Positions 34,917 to 42,767 of a DNA stretch of 64,000 bases are shown piece by piece (position 1 is the first letter of the stretch; every line of letters starts with the position of its first letter). A model generated the notes under the pieces. That model was not told where the DNA came from. It made no database searches and saw nothing but the letters and a program-made list of their open reading frames with translations. Source of the DNA: JAFGSI01 sp041287425 (GTDB taxonomy: Bacteria; Chloroflexota; Anaerolineae; Anaerolineales; Villigracilaceae). Location of the stretch: contig JBEULG010000006.1 in NCBI GenBank assembly GCA_041287425.1, forward strand, positions 34,725-98,724, written 5' to 3'. Made by a program: the position numbers and the translations under genes.

Positions 34917-36832
34917 TGGGCAAAGAACCGACCCAAAACACCGACCTCCCCGATGAATTCGAGCGCCTGCAGCGTTTCATTCGCTATCACCTCGACCATT
35001 TCACGCTTGGTCTGGTGCGCGTCAACCATCCGGGGCTGCGCGATGAACTGGTCGCCCGCCTTCAGAAATCGTTGACCAGTTACAACATCCGCATCGCCCA
35101 TCTCAACCTCTCCAACCGTCACCCCCAAAACCTGCTCGACGCCATCGCAAGCGACCCGGTCGCGCGCCACGTCCTGACCGCTCCCGATGGCGCCGCCCTG
35201 GTCATCACCGGCATGGAACACCTCATCGAGGCGACCACCCCGCTGGACGGGCGTCCGCCTTTTGCGGCCGCCCTCAACGCCGAACGTGACCTGCTGCGCA
35301 ACAGCCTGCCGCTGCCCATCCTGTTCTTCCTGACCGACCATGCCATGGACCGGCTGGACATTGCCGCGCCGGACTTTTTCGACTGGTACAGTGCCGTCTT
35401 CCGCTTCCAGGCCGTCACCGCGCCGCTGCGCCGCCCCGACCCGCAAGCCGGCGTCTCCCTGCTCGGCTCGCGCACCCATGCCTATCCCGTCCCGCCCGAT
35501 GACTTGCAAACCCAACTCGAAACGCTCGAAAAGGCGCGCCAACTGCTGGCCGCCGAAGGGACCGATTCCCACCTCGAACTGGCCGAAATCCTCAAAAAAA
35601 TTGGCCGCCTCTACGCCAGCCTGCCCGACCTGGCCGACCGTCAACTGGCCGTCTCTTACCTGAAACAGGCCGCCAAAATCTACGAACAAGGCAGCCGTCC
35701 GGCGCAACAAGCCGACGTGCTCTCCGAACTGGCGGAAGTGTATTACTGGATCGAAGATTTCAATCAAGCCAGCACCTACTTCAAAGACGCCCTGGAAATC
35801 TACCGCCTGCTCGGTAACCGCCTCGGGGAGGCCAACTGCCTGCGCAGTTTGGGCGATGTCCATCTCCCTCTGGCCGAATATCAGTTGGCCGAGCGTTACT
35901 ACGAGCGCGCCATGGAAATCTACCGCTCCCTGCGCCTGCGCACCGAAATGGCCGTTTGCCTGCGCAGCCTGGGCGATGTCGCCCGCCTGCAGGCCAAATA
36001 CCTGCAGGCCGAGAACCAATACAAAGAAGCCCTCAAGGTATTTCGCGCCGCCGGCGACGAACTCTCCGAAGCCGCCTGCCTGCAATCCCTGGCCGATAAC
36101 TGCCTCCAGCAAGGTCAATACGATGCCGCCCAGCGCCGCTTCGAAGACGCAATCGAAATCTACCGCCGCCACCGCAATCTGCTGGGCGAGGCCAACTGCC
36201 TGCGCGGCCTGGGCGAAGCCTACCGCATCCAGGCCGACTATTTCACCGCCCGCACCTACTTCGAACAAGCCCTCGAACGCTACCAGGCCCTCGGCCACCG
36301 TCTGGGAGAAGCCGACAGCATCCAATGTTTGGGCGATGTCCACCGCCGCCTGGAAAAACTCGACCGCGCCGAAGCCGATTACACCGAGGCCTGGGCCATC
36401 TACCGCTCAATCGGCAACCGCCTCGGCGAAGCCAACGCCATCCAGAATCTGGGGGATGTGTATTTCCAGAAAGGCAATTACTCGGCCGCCGCCGAATTCT
36501 ACGCCACCGCTCTCCCCCTCTATCGTCAGGTGGGCGCACGCGCCGGCGAGGCTCACATTCTGGCCGCCCAGGGACAAATCGCCCTGGTGTGCGACCGCAA
36601 AGAAGAGGCCGAGCAATACCTCAACGAAGCCATCCGCCTGTACCGCACCATCGGTGACCGTTACTCGATTGCCGTTCAAACCGGAAATTATGGCTGGGCC
36701 CTGCGCCGCGTCGGCCGCCAGGAGGAAGCCCGCCCCTACCTGCTGCGCGCCGCCGAACTCTTCACCGCCCTGGGCATGGACGAGCACGCCGAGCGGCATC
36801 TGGAAGCCGCCAACAAGGACAAATCGGCCTGA
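34916..36832 (+). CDS. Tetratricopeptide repeat protein, partner of the upstream ATPase
   Basis: From the ATG in the TGATG overlap this is 638 residues. The first 190 residues form an alpha/beta domain without a P-loop (ALVITGMEHLIEATTP; PILFFLTDHAMDRL; APDFFDWYSAVFRF). It looks like a degenerate NTPase or adaptor domain. From about 205 to 630 there are roughly ten TPR units with a 40-residue period, carrying the recurring core LGEANCLRSLGDV and AxxxYxxALEIYR. The units are close enough in sequence that the DNA repeats with a 120-bp period. The open frame extends upstream to 34844, but that part is overlap with the ATPase gene. Confidence 0.85.
   Translation: MGKEPTQNTDLPDEFERLQRFIRYHLDHFTLGLVRVNHPGLRDELVARLQKSLTSYNIRIAHLNLSNRHPQNLLDAIASDPVARHVLTAPDGAALVITGMEHLIEATTPLDGRPPFAAALNAERDLLRNSLPLPILFFLTDHAMDRLDIAAPDFFDWYSAVFRFQAVTAPLRRPDPQAGVSLLGSRTHAYPVPPDDLQTQLETLEKARQLLAAEGTDSHLELAEILKKIGRLYASLPDLADRQLAVSYLKQAAKIYEQGSRPAQQADVLSELAEVYYWIEDFNQASTYFKDALEIYRLLGNRLGEANCLRSLGDVHLPLAEYQLAERYYERAMEIYRSLRLRTEMAVCLRSLGDVARLQAKYLQAENQYKEALKVFRAAGDELSEAACLQSLADNCLQQGQYDAAQRRFEDAIEIYRRHRNLLGEANCLRGLGEAYRIQADYFTARTYFEQALERYQALGHRLGEADSIQCLGDVHRRLEKLDRAEADYTEAWAIYRSIGNRLGEANAIQNLGDVYFQKGNYSAAAEFYATALPLYRQVGARAGEAHILAAQGQIALVCDRKEEAEQYLNEAIRLYRTIGDRYSIAVQTGNYGWALRRVGRQEEARPYLLRAAELFTALGMDEHAERHLEAANKDKSA
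35720..36690 (+). repeat. Tandem TPR-coding repeats, 120-bp period
   Basis: Successive 40-codon units encode LGEANCLRSLGDVH, LxEYQLAERYYERAMEIYR and close variants. The most alike units (around 35820, 35940, 36180, 36300 and 36420) share segments such as GGCGATGTC at the same phase, as expected from recent internal duplication. Confidence 0.75.
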
Positions 36833-36844
36833 GCGGCCCCTCGC

Positions 36845-37786
36845 TCATGTCAACGCGGCCAAATCTGCCGCCGTGCCCACCGGCAAAGTCGTCGCCTCGG
36901 GCAGAATCCGCCCAACCAGCCCTCCCAAGACGTTCCCGCATCCGATTTCGAGGAATACTCCGCCCCCATGCACTCCCATCCATTCGACCGATTCGCGCCA
37001 ACGCACGCGGGCGGTCAACTGGGAAATCAGATTGGCGCGCATCTCCTCGACCGACTCCAAAGGCCGGGCAGTGACATTACAAATCACAGGCACGTCTGGC
37101 AGCATCAGCGGACTCTCCGCCAGAGCAGCGGCAAATTCGCTCTGGATGCTGCCCATCAACGGCGAATGCGCCGCTACACTGACCGCCAGCGGAATCGCCC
37201 GCCTGGCCCCCGCCTCCCTGGCCAGGGCCAAAGCGCGCTCGACCGCCGCCCTGGCCCCCGACAGCACCACCTGGCCGGGACAGTTATCGTTGGCCACCTG
37301 CACCGCCTCCCCTGCCGTACTCGCCCGGATACAAATCGCCTCCAGAATCGCCAGGTCTAGCCCCAGCACCGCCGCCATGCTGCCCGGCGTCGCCTGGCCT
37401 GCCCGGCGCATCAATTCCCCCCGCAGACGCACCAGCCGCAAACCGGCCTCGAACGGCAGCGCCCCGGCAGCCGCCAGGGCAGAAAACTGCCCCAAAGAGT
37501 GACCCGCCAGATACATCGGCCGCAGGTCCGGACGAACCGCTCGCAGGACGCGCAAGGCGGCCAGCGAGTGCACATACAACGCCGGTTGGGTATTGGCGGT
37601 ATCATGCAATTCCGCTTCGGGGCCATCCCACATCAGGCGCGAGAGGGAAAAACCCAAAACGGCGTCCGCCTCCTCGAAGGTCTGGCGGGCGAGAGGATAC
37701 GATTCGGCCAGGTCGCGGCCCATCCCCGGCCGCTGCGACCCCTGACCGGGAAACAAAAAGACAGGATTGTGCAAAGCAACGCTCAT
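36845..37786 (-). CDS. fabD: Malonyl-CoA:ACP transacylase
   Basis: This 313-residue FabD moves malonyl from CoA to ACP for fatty acid synthesis. It has FLFPGQGSQRPGMG, the nucleophile Ser in AGHSLGQFSALAAAG, the catalytic His region SVAAHSPLM and the VFLEIGCGNVLGGLV end motif. The start lies just after a terminator-like hairpin of the rpmF gene, with only a weak AGGG ribosome site. The 3' end is 12 nt from the convergent TPR gene. Confidence 0.94.
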   Translation of the reverse strand: MSVALHNPVFLFPGQGSQRPGMGRDLAESYPLARQTFEEADAVLGFSLSRLMWDGPEAELHDTANTQPALYVHSLAALRVLRAVRPDLRPMYLAGHSLGQFSALAAAGALPFEAGLRLVRLRGELMRRAGQATPGSMAAVLGLDLAILEAICIRASTAGEAVQVANDNCPGQVVLSGARAAVERALALAREAGARRAIPLAVSVAAHSPLMGSIQSEFAAALAESPLMLPDVPVICNVTARPLESVEEMRANLISQLTARVRWRESVEWMGVHGGGVFLEIGCGNVLGGLVGRILPEATTLPVGTAADLAALT

Positions 37787-37790
37787 GCCC

Positions 37791-37827
37791 TTTAAAACAC
37801 AAACGGGCCGTTACGGTCACGGCCCGT
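37791..37827 (-). terminator. Terminator or attenuator between rpmF and fabD
   Basis: On the minus strand a 9-bp perfect stem (ACGGGCCGT with ACGGCCCGT, 7-nt loop) is followed by TTTGTGTTTT and then directly by the fabD start. It should end most rpmF transcripts and leave fabD on read-through or on its own promoter. Confidence 0.75.
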
Positions 37828-37843
37828 CGCGCTATCACTTATT

Positions 37844-38044
37844 TCAGGGTTTTTTCTTTTCTTCCTTTTTAACCTCGACCACTTCGCGGCCCTTATAGAA
37901 ACCGCAGTTCGGACAAACGATGTGCGGCGGGATCATCGTCCCGCAGTTCGTGCAGGCAACGAGATTGGCGGTTTCCAGGGCATCATGGGCGCGGCGGCGG
38001 TCGCGGCGGCCCTTCGAATGCTTTCTCTTTGGATGTGGGGGCAT
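37844..38044 (-). CDS. rpmF: 50S ribosomal protein L32
   Basis: This 66-residue basic protein starts MPPHPKRKHSKGRRDRRRAH and has the four-cysteine zinc site (CTNCGTM and CPNCGFY) of the zinc-binding L32 form. The Lys/Glu-rich tail (VEVKKEEKKKP) is longer than in many L32 proteins. A consensus-like promoter lies about 70 nt upstream. Confidence 0.96.
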   Translation of the reverse strand: MPPHPKRKHSKGRRDRRRAHDALETANLVACTNCGTMIPPHIVCPNCGFYKGREVVEVKKEEKKKP

Positions 38045-38110
38045 TGCAAACTCCTTATGGCTGCCGCCGGCTGGCAGGCGGCGAATGATTTCAAAAAATT
38101 AAGCGGGCTG

Positions 38111-38139
38111 ATTATAGTAGTGAAGTTCAGAGGCGTCAA
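38111..38139 (-). promoter_or_regulatory. Consensus promoter of rpmF
   Basis: On the minus strand TTGACG (38139-38134) and TATAAT (38116-38111) are separated by exactly 17 nt, a near-consensus housekeeping promoter. The -35 box overlaps the last codons of prfB. The leader to the rpmF ATG would be about 60 nt. Confidence 0.85.
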
Positions 38140-39225
38140 GCCTGCGCTGTATGCTGCAAATACGCTTCCATAAAAGCGTCCAGGTCGCCATCCAGCACCG
38201 CGGCCGTGTTGCTGGTCTCATATTCGGTGCGGTGGTCCTTGACCATCTGATAAGGGTGCAGCACATAAGAGCGAATCTGCGAGCCCCATTCGGCCTTGGT
38301 GTATTCGCCGCGCAGGATGGCAATCTCTTCTTCCTTTTCGGCTTTCTGAATTTCGAGCAGACGGGCGCGCAGAATGCGCATGGCAAATTCGCGGTTCTGG
38401 GTCTGCGAACGCTCATTCTGACAGGTGACGACGATTCCGGTCGGTAAATGGGTGATGCGAATGGCCGTCGCATTTTTCTGCACGTTTTGTCCGCCCGCTC
38501 CCGACGATTTGAAAGTATCCACTTTGATTTCGGATGGGTCAATGCGAACATCCGGGCTGTCGAAGGCCACCTGCGGCAGAACCTCCACGAGGGCGAAGGA
38601 AGTATGCCGCCGGTGAGCAGCGTCGAACGGCGAAAGACGCACCAGGCGGTGGACACCTTTCTCCGCTCGCAGGAAACCGTAGGCATACTTGCCATTCACG
38701 GCAATGGTGACCGATTTGATGCCGGCCTCCTCCCCCTCCGAGAGGTCGAGAATCTCGGTCTCATAGCCGCGCCGTTCGGCCCAGCGCAAGTACATACGCT
38801 GAAGCATGGCTGCCCAGTCTTGCGAATCGGTGCCGCCCGCGCCAGCGTGGATGGCCAGCAGAGCATCCCCCCTGTCGTAGGGGCCGGAGAGCATGGCTGC
38901 AAAACGACGCTTCTCGATCTCTGCTTCGAGTGCGGCGGTTTCGGCTTCCAATTCGGCCCGCAGAGAGTTGTCGCCCAAGCCGACCAATTCGATGGCGTCG
39001 CGCAGGCGGCGTTCCAGGTCGCGCCATTCCTCCACCTGCTCACGCAAACCCGCCGCCCGCTTGCTCACCTGCTGTGCACGAACAGAGTCGTTCCAAAAAT
39101 CAGGAGCAGCCAGTTCCTGCTCCAACTGCCTCAGTTCGGTCTCTTTGCCCGCCAAGTCAAAGACGCACCATTAACTGGCGGAGTATATCTTCCGCCGTTT
39201 GTAAGCGAGCGAGTAAATCTTGCAT
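38136..39225 (-). CDS. prfB: Peptide chain release factor 2, with programmed +1 frameshift
   Basis: The real start is the ATG at 39225, after AAAGGAAA. The first 22 codons end in CTT, followed by an in-frame TGA and C (CTTTGAC, 39162-39156). A +1 shift there continues as Asp and joins the long frame that runs to 38136, giving about 362 residues, the normal RF2 length. RF2 reads UAA and UGA. The stop-recognition motif SPF is in RLSPFDAAHRR and the catalytic GGQ in SSGAGGQNVQ. This is the classic autoregulation: low RF2 lets the ribosome shift past the UGA. Annotation from the long frame alone would lose the N-terminus. Confidence 0.95.
39156..39162 (-). promoter_or_regulatory. prfB: prfB programmed +1 frameshift site CTTTGAC
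   Basis: Reading the minus strand, codon 22 is CTT and the next codon is TGA followed by C, the conserved shift-prone context. A weak Shine-Dalgarno-like GGTG lies just upstream (TTAATGGTGCGT), in the same place as the stimulatory element in E. coli. Confidence 0.93.
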
Positions 39226-39251
39226 TTCGGTTTTCCTTTCTAGTTCTATTT

Positions 39252-39360
39252 TGACCGCCAAGCCGCCAAGACACCAGTTTTTTAGCCAGTTTGCCAAGCG
39301 CTCTTGGTGTCTTTCTACGAATCTTGGCGTGCTCAACGCCCTGGCGGTTTACTGGCGGGG
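39252..39360. repeat. Intergenic repeat rich in CCGCCAAG / CTTGGCGG
   Basis: The gap between ftsY and prfB has several copies of the words GCCGCCAAG, CCAAGAC and their complements (CTTGGTGTC, CTTGGCG, TGGCGGTTT), forming nested inverted repeats. A related word pair occurs in the hairpin at 46746-46777. It looks like a dispersed intergenic repeat of this genome. Confidence 0.5.
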
Positions 39361-39402
39361 GTGGCATCTTCCACCTCGCAGCGATTCTCCCGATCCGCTC
39401 CT

Positions 39403-40311
39403 TCAATCAGCCAGGATGCCCTTCACGAAAGCATCGGGGTCGAAGGGGGTCAAGTCTTCGGGCTTTTCGCCCAGGCCGGCGAACAGGATCGGCAGACCAA
39501 GTTCTTTGCGGATGGCAAAAGCCATCCCGCCGCGCGCCGAGGTATCCAGTTTGGCCAGAATGACGCCGGTCACGCCGACCGCTTCCTTGAAAGCGCGCGC
39601 CTGCACGAGAGCATTTTGGCCGGTGGTGGCATCCAGGACCAGCCAGACGGCATGTGGCGCCCCCGGCAATGCCTTGCCCGTCACACGATGGACTTTTTTG
39701 AGTTCTTCCATCAGATTATAACGAGTATGCAGGCGTCCGGCCGTATCCACCAGAACCACCTCGGCCTCTCTGGCGGCCGCCGACTGGAGGCTGTTGAAGA
39801 CGACCGCCCCCGGGTCTGCGCCCATCTGACCGGCCATGACCGGCAACGCCAGCCGCTCGGCCCAGACCTGCAACTGGTCAACCGCCGCGGCCCGAAAGGT
39901 ATCCGCACCGACCAGCAGAACGCGCCGCCCCTGGTCGGCAAAGCGCCGCCCTAGTTTCGCGACTGTCGTCGTCTTGCCCGAACCGTTGACTCCGACCAGC
40001 AGGATGACCGTCGGCCGGGCAGCCAATTCGAGGGCGGGCGGGGCGTCGAGGCGGGCGCGCAACTCCGCCTCCAGCAGAGCGCGCAGTTCGGCGGCGCGCC
40101 GCAGGCCGCGGCTCCGGACGCCGACGCGCAGCGCCTCGAGCACCTCAGCGGTCGTCTCCAGTCCCAAATCGGCCTGAATCAGCAGCGCCTCCAGTTCGTC
40201 CCAGGTTTCTGCCCTGATCTCGGTCGCCCCAAAAATGCCGGCCAGCCGTCCAAAGGCAGCCTGGCTGCTGCGGGCCAGCCCCGCTTTCCAACGCGCAAGT
40301 CCATCGGCCAT
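39403..40311 (-). CDS. ftsY: FtsY, signal recognition particle receptor
   Basis: This 302-residue SRP GTPase receives ribosome-SRP complexes at the membrane. It has the N domain (about 1-95) and G domain with P-loop LLVGVNGSGKTTTVAKL, LLVGADTFRAAAVDQL, DTAGRLHTRYNLMEEL and the AKLDTSARGG motif. It lacks the long acidic A domain of E. coli FtsY, as in many bacteria. A TATAAT box lies 8 nt before the ATG, so the transcript may be leaderless or nearly so. prfB follows on the same strand. Confidence 0.95.
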   Translation of the reverse strand: MADGLARWKAGLARSSQAAFGRLAGIFGATEIRAETWDELEALLIQADLGLETTAEVLEALRVGVRSRGLRRAAELRALLEAELRARLDAPPALELAARPTVILLVGVNGSGKTTTVAKLGRRFADQGRRVLLVGADTFRAAAVDQLQVWAERLALPVMAGQMGADPGAVVFNSLQSAAAREAEVVLVDTAGRLHTRYNLMEELKKVHRVTGKALPGAPHAVWLVLDATTGQNALVQARAFKEAVGVTGVILAKLDTSARGGMAFAIRKELGLPILFAGLGEKPEDLTPFDPDAFVKGILAD

Positions 40312-40319
40312 ACGGGCCG

Positions 40320-40325
40320 ATTATA
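40320..40325 (-). promoter_or_regulatory. -10 box (TATAAT) directly before ftsY
   Basis: On the minus strand TATAAT is followed by 8 nt and then the ftsY ATG at 40311. A start point 7 nt after the box gives a 0-2 nt leader. No ribosome site fits in the space. Confidence 0.55.
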
Positions 40326-40387
40326 CCGGATATGCAACTTTTTTCCATGTCGGGCATCTATTTTATTTGGGCATCTTGCTTTTATGA

Positions 40388-40393
40388 TATACT
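40388..40393 (+). promoter_or_regulatory. -10 box (TATACT) of the osmC-trxA pair
   Basis: TATACT lies 21 nt before the ATG at 40415, with CGGAGG as ribosome site between them. The upstream AT-rich stretch has no clear -35 box. It is divergent from ftsY. Confidence 0.5.
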
Positions 40394-40414
40394 CGCCCCG
40401 AACACGGAGGTAAC

Positions 40415-40849
40415 ATGAGCGAAGGCTGGACCGAGGTCAAGGCGACCTGGCTGGGCGAAATGGCATTTCGCGGCGAGAACGCCGCTGGCGCGCGCATGCA
40501 AATCGGCGACCTGGGTGACCAGAAAGGCATTGGGCCAATGCAAATGCTCCTGCTGGGAGTGGCTGGCTGCACAGGGATGGACATCGTTTCCATTCTCAGG
40601 AAAAAGCGCCTGGAATTGACCGATTTTCAAGTGCGGGTGCGCGCCCCGCGCGCCAGCACTTATCCAATGGTGTACACCGAGATTCACGTCGAGTACCTGT
40701 TATGGGGAGAAAACCTGCCGGTCAAAGATGTCGAGCAGGCCATTCAACTCTCTGAAGAAAAGTATTGCAGCGCGGGAATCATGCTGCGCAAAGCCGCGCC
40801 GATTTATAGCACGTACCGCATTCTCAAACCCGGCGAAACAGCCGATTAA
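40415..40849 (+). CDS. OsmC/Ohr-family protein
   Basis: This 144-residue protein has the two redox cysteines of the OsmC fold, in VAGCTGMDIV and EKYCSAGIM, and the GIGPMQMLLLGVAGCTGMD helix. OsmC-type proteins reduce organic hydroperoxides with thiol donors. It is followed 18 nt later by thioredoxin, a plausible electron donor. The subgroup is YhfA/OsmC-like, not Ohr. Confidence 0.88.
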   Translation: MSEGWTEVKATWLGEMAFRGENAAGARMQIGDLGDQKGIGPMQMLLLGVAGCTGMDIVSILRKKRLELTDFQVRVRAPRASTYPMVYTEIHVEYLLWGENLPVKDVEQAIQLSEEKYCSAGIMLRKAAPIYSTYRILKPGETAD

Positions 40850-40867
40850 ACTCAAGGAGTCGTCATT

Positions 40868-41212
40868 ATGAGTCAACCTATCCACGTCAGCGATGCCGAG
40901 TTCGAGCAAAGCGTATTGCAGAACTCTCTGCCGGTGATCGTCGATTTCTGGGCGCCCTGGTGCGGGCCATGCAAGATGGTGGCCCCCATCCTGGACAAGA
41001 TTGCCGCCGAGCAGGCCGGCCGCTTGGTGGTAGCCAAAGTCAACACAGATGAAAACCCCGAATGGGCGATGAAATACGGCGTCCAGGGCATTCCCACCTT
41101 GTTGTTTGTCTACGGCGGAAAAATCGTCCATCGCCAGGTGGGAGCGCTGCCCGAACGCGCCTTGCGTGAGATTGTCACCCAATTTCTGGAAGTCGCCAGC
41201 ACCCGGCAATAG
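40868..41212 (+). CDS. trxA: Thioredoxin
   Basis: This 114-residue protein has the active site DFWAPWCGPCKMVAPIL, the cis-proline region VQGIPTLLFVYGG and normal thioredoxin length. An AAGGAG ribosome site precedes the ATG. It is in an apparent operon with the OsmC-like peroxidase and ends at a strong hairpin. Confidence 0.95.
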   Translation: MSQPIHVSDAEFEQSVLQNSLPVIVDFWAPWCGPCKMVAPILDKIAAEQAGRLVVAKVNTDENPEWAMKYGVQGIPTLLFVYGGKIVHRQVGALPERALREIVTQFLEVASTRQ

Positions 41213-41215
41213 AAA

Positions 41216-41244
41216 GAACCCGTTCCCGGGCAGGGAACGGGTTC
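41216..41244. terminator. Strong hairpin between trxA and murA
   Basis: A 12-bp perfect stem (GAACCCGTTCCC with GGGAACGGGTTC, 5-nt loop) lies between the convergent trxA and murA genes. A short T-rich or A-rich run flanks each side, so it may stop transcription in both directions. Confidence 0.8.
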
Positions 41245-41253
41245 TCCTTCAGA

Positions 41254-42531
41254 TTACGCCCGCTCGATGCGCGCCCCCAGGGCGCGCAGTTTTTCGTCCA
41301 CCCGCTCGTAGCCGCGGTCGATTTGCCCGATATTGCGGATGGTCGACTCGCCCTCCGCCGCCAGAGCGGCCAGCAGCAAGGCCATGCCGGCGCGGATGTC
41401 GGGGCTTTCGACCTTCTCCCCATACAGCCTGGATGGACCTTGCACGATGCAGCGATGGGGATCGCACAGCACGATTTGAGCGCCCATGCCCTTGAGTTTG
41501 TCGGTGAAATACATGCGCCCCTCGAACATCCAGTTGTGAAACAAAACGCTGCCCCGCGACTGTGTAGCGACGACGATGGCGATGCTCATCAGGTCGGTGG
41601 GGAAACCGGGCCAGGGCATGACGCGGATTTCGGGGATGGCACCGCCCAGGTCCGGCTCGATTTTCAACCGCTGCCGGGCCGGGACGATCAGATCGCTCCC
41701 CTCCACCTTCCAATCCGCGCCCAGGCGATGGAAGACGATGCGAATCATGTCCAGGTATTGAGGGCCGGCGTCGCGGATGCGAATCTCGCCCCCGGTCACG
41801 ACCGCCGCGCCGATGAAACTGACCACCTCGAGATAATCCGGCCCAATCGTGAACTCGCCGCCGTGCAATCGGTCAACGCCCTCGATGTGAAGCGTGTTGG
41901 AACCGATATTCGAAATGCGCGCCCCCAGCGCGTTGAGCATGTGGCACAGTTCCTGGACGTGCGGCTCGGAGGCAGCATTGCGCAAAACGGTCGTCCCTTT
42001 GGCCGTGACGGCAGCCATGATGGCGTTCTCGGTGCCGGTCACAGAAGCCTCGTCGAGCAGGATGTCGGCCCCCCGCAAACGCCTGCGGGCGCGAAACTCG
42101 AACGAGCGCCGGTACTCGACCTGCGCCCCGAGAGCCCTCAGCGCCAGAATGTGGGTGTCCACCCGGCGGCGGCCAATGACATCGCCCCCCGGCGGCGGCA
42201 AATGGACCTCCCCGGCGCGGGCCGTCATCGGACCGGCAAGCAGAATCGAGGCCCGGATGCGGGCGCATAGATCAGGGTCCAGGTCCGCAGGGCGAAGCGA
42301 CTTGGCCGTCAGCCGCCAGGAATTATGGCCCAGGTCTTCGATCTCGACCCCCAAACTGGCAATCAACTGGCGCATATCACGTACATCGCGAATGTCCGGC
42401 ACGTTGTGCAAAATGACCGGCTCTTCGGTCAACAGCGCAGCAGCCAGGATGGGCAGCGCGGCGTTCTTGTTCCCCGCCGGGCGGACTTCGCCCTTGAGCG
42501 GGTAACCACCTTCGATGACAAATTTGTCCAT
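41254..42531 (-). CDS. murA: UDP-N-acetylglucosamine 1-carboxyvinyltransferase (MurA) with Asp at the active-site Cys position
   Basis: This 425-residue enolpyruvyl transferase makes the first committed peptidoglycan precursor. It has the N-terminal RPAGNKNAALPILAA (substrate Lys and Asn), the VDTH segment, SVTGTENAIMAA and FPTDLMSIA. The catalytic loop reads PPGGDVIGRR: Asp117 replaces the cysteine (Cys115 in E. coli) that fosfomycin alkylates. Asp at this site is known in naturally resistant MurA enzymes. The ATG at 42531 has a GAGGAGG ribosome site. The other catalytic features are intact, so this looks like a working enzyme. Confidence 0.95.
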   Translation of the reverse strand: MDKFVIEGGYPLKGEVRPAGNKNAALPILAAALLTEEPVILHNVPDIRDVRDMRQLIASLGVEIEDLGHNSWRLTAKSLRPADLDPDLCARIRASILLAGPMTARAGEVHLPPPGGDVIGRRRVDTHILALRALGAQVEYRRSFEFRARRRLRGADILLDEASVTGTENAIMAAVTAKGTTVLRNAASEPHVQELCHMLNALGARISNIGSNTLHIEGVDRLHGGEFTIGPDYLEVVSFIGAAVVTGGEIRIRDAGPQYLDMIRIVFHRLGADWKVEGSDLIVPARQRLKIEPDLGGAIPEIRVMPWPGFPTDLMSIAIVVATQSRGSVLFHNWMFEGRMYFTDKLKGMGAQIVLCDPHRCIVQGPSRLYGEKVESPDIRAGMALLLAALAAEGESTIRNIGQIDRGYERVDEKLRALGARIERA

Positions 42532-42645
42532 GCGTCCTCCTCGGCGAATGGATTGTATGATAATTTTCCAATTTCCTCAAGCCGAAACGCCGCCGCGCCC
42601 GTGGTTTCAACCCGCTGCCGCCGCCGAGGCCCGAAGGCGGACTCC

Positions 42646-42667
42646 GCAGCCGGCCAAGGCCGGCTGC
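42646..42667. repeat. 22-nt palindrome (REP-like)
   Basis: GCAGCCGGCC and GGCCGGCTGC flank a 2-nt centre. There is no T tract, so a terminator is unlikely. It may be a REP-like dispersed element or a protein-binding site. Confidence 0.45.
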
Positions 42668-42756
42668 CACGCACTAACGGCCGGGCAAAAAATAAATATA
42701 ACTATGCGAAATTATTTTGTAATCCGGTTGTGATTTATGAAATCGGTGCGGGCGCG

Positions 42757-42762
42757 TATAAT
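42757..42762 (+). promoter_or_regulatory. -10 box (TATAAT) directly before the prepilin peptidase start
   Basis: TATAAT is followed by five bases and then ATG at 42768, with a second ATG at 42771. A normal start point falls on the ATG itself, so the message is predicted to be leaderless. Confidence 0.6.
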
Positions 42763-42767
42763 TTTTA

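Larger units (their letters stand above)
42532..42767. other. Intergenic region between murA and the prepilin peptidase gene
   Basis: This divergent gap has a GC-rich half with a 22-nt palindrome (42646-42667) and an AT-rich half that leads into the TATAAT box of the downstream gene. I see no RNA gene or short reading frame with a ribosome site in it. Confidence 0.6.

Noticed and set aside
34907..36343. A 478-codon minus-strand frame with repeated sequence opposite the TPR gene
   Set aside because: Its repeats are only the complement of the TPR-coding repeats.
39156..39225. prfB as a broken gene because of an in-frame TGA
   Set aside because: The CTTTGAC context at codon 23 and the normal downstream frame identify the known programmed frameshift.
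41254..42531. murA as an inactive gene because the active-site Cys is missing
   Set aside because: Asp at this position is found in active, fosfomycin-resistant MurA enzymes and the rest of the protein is intact.
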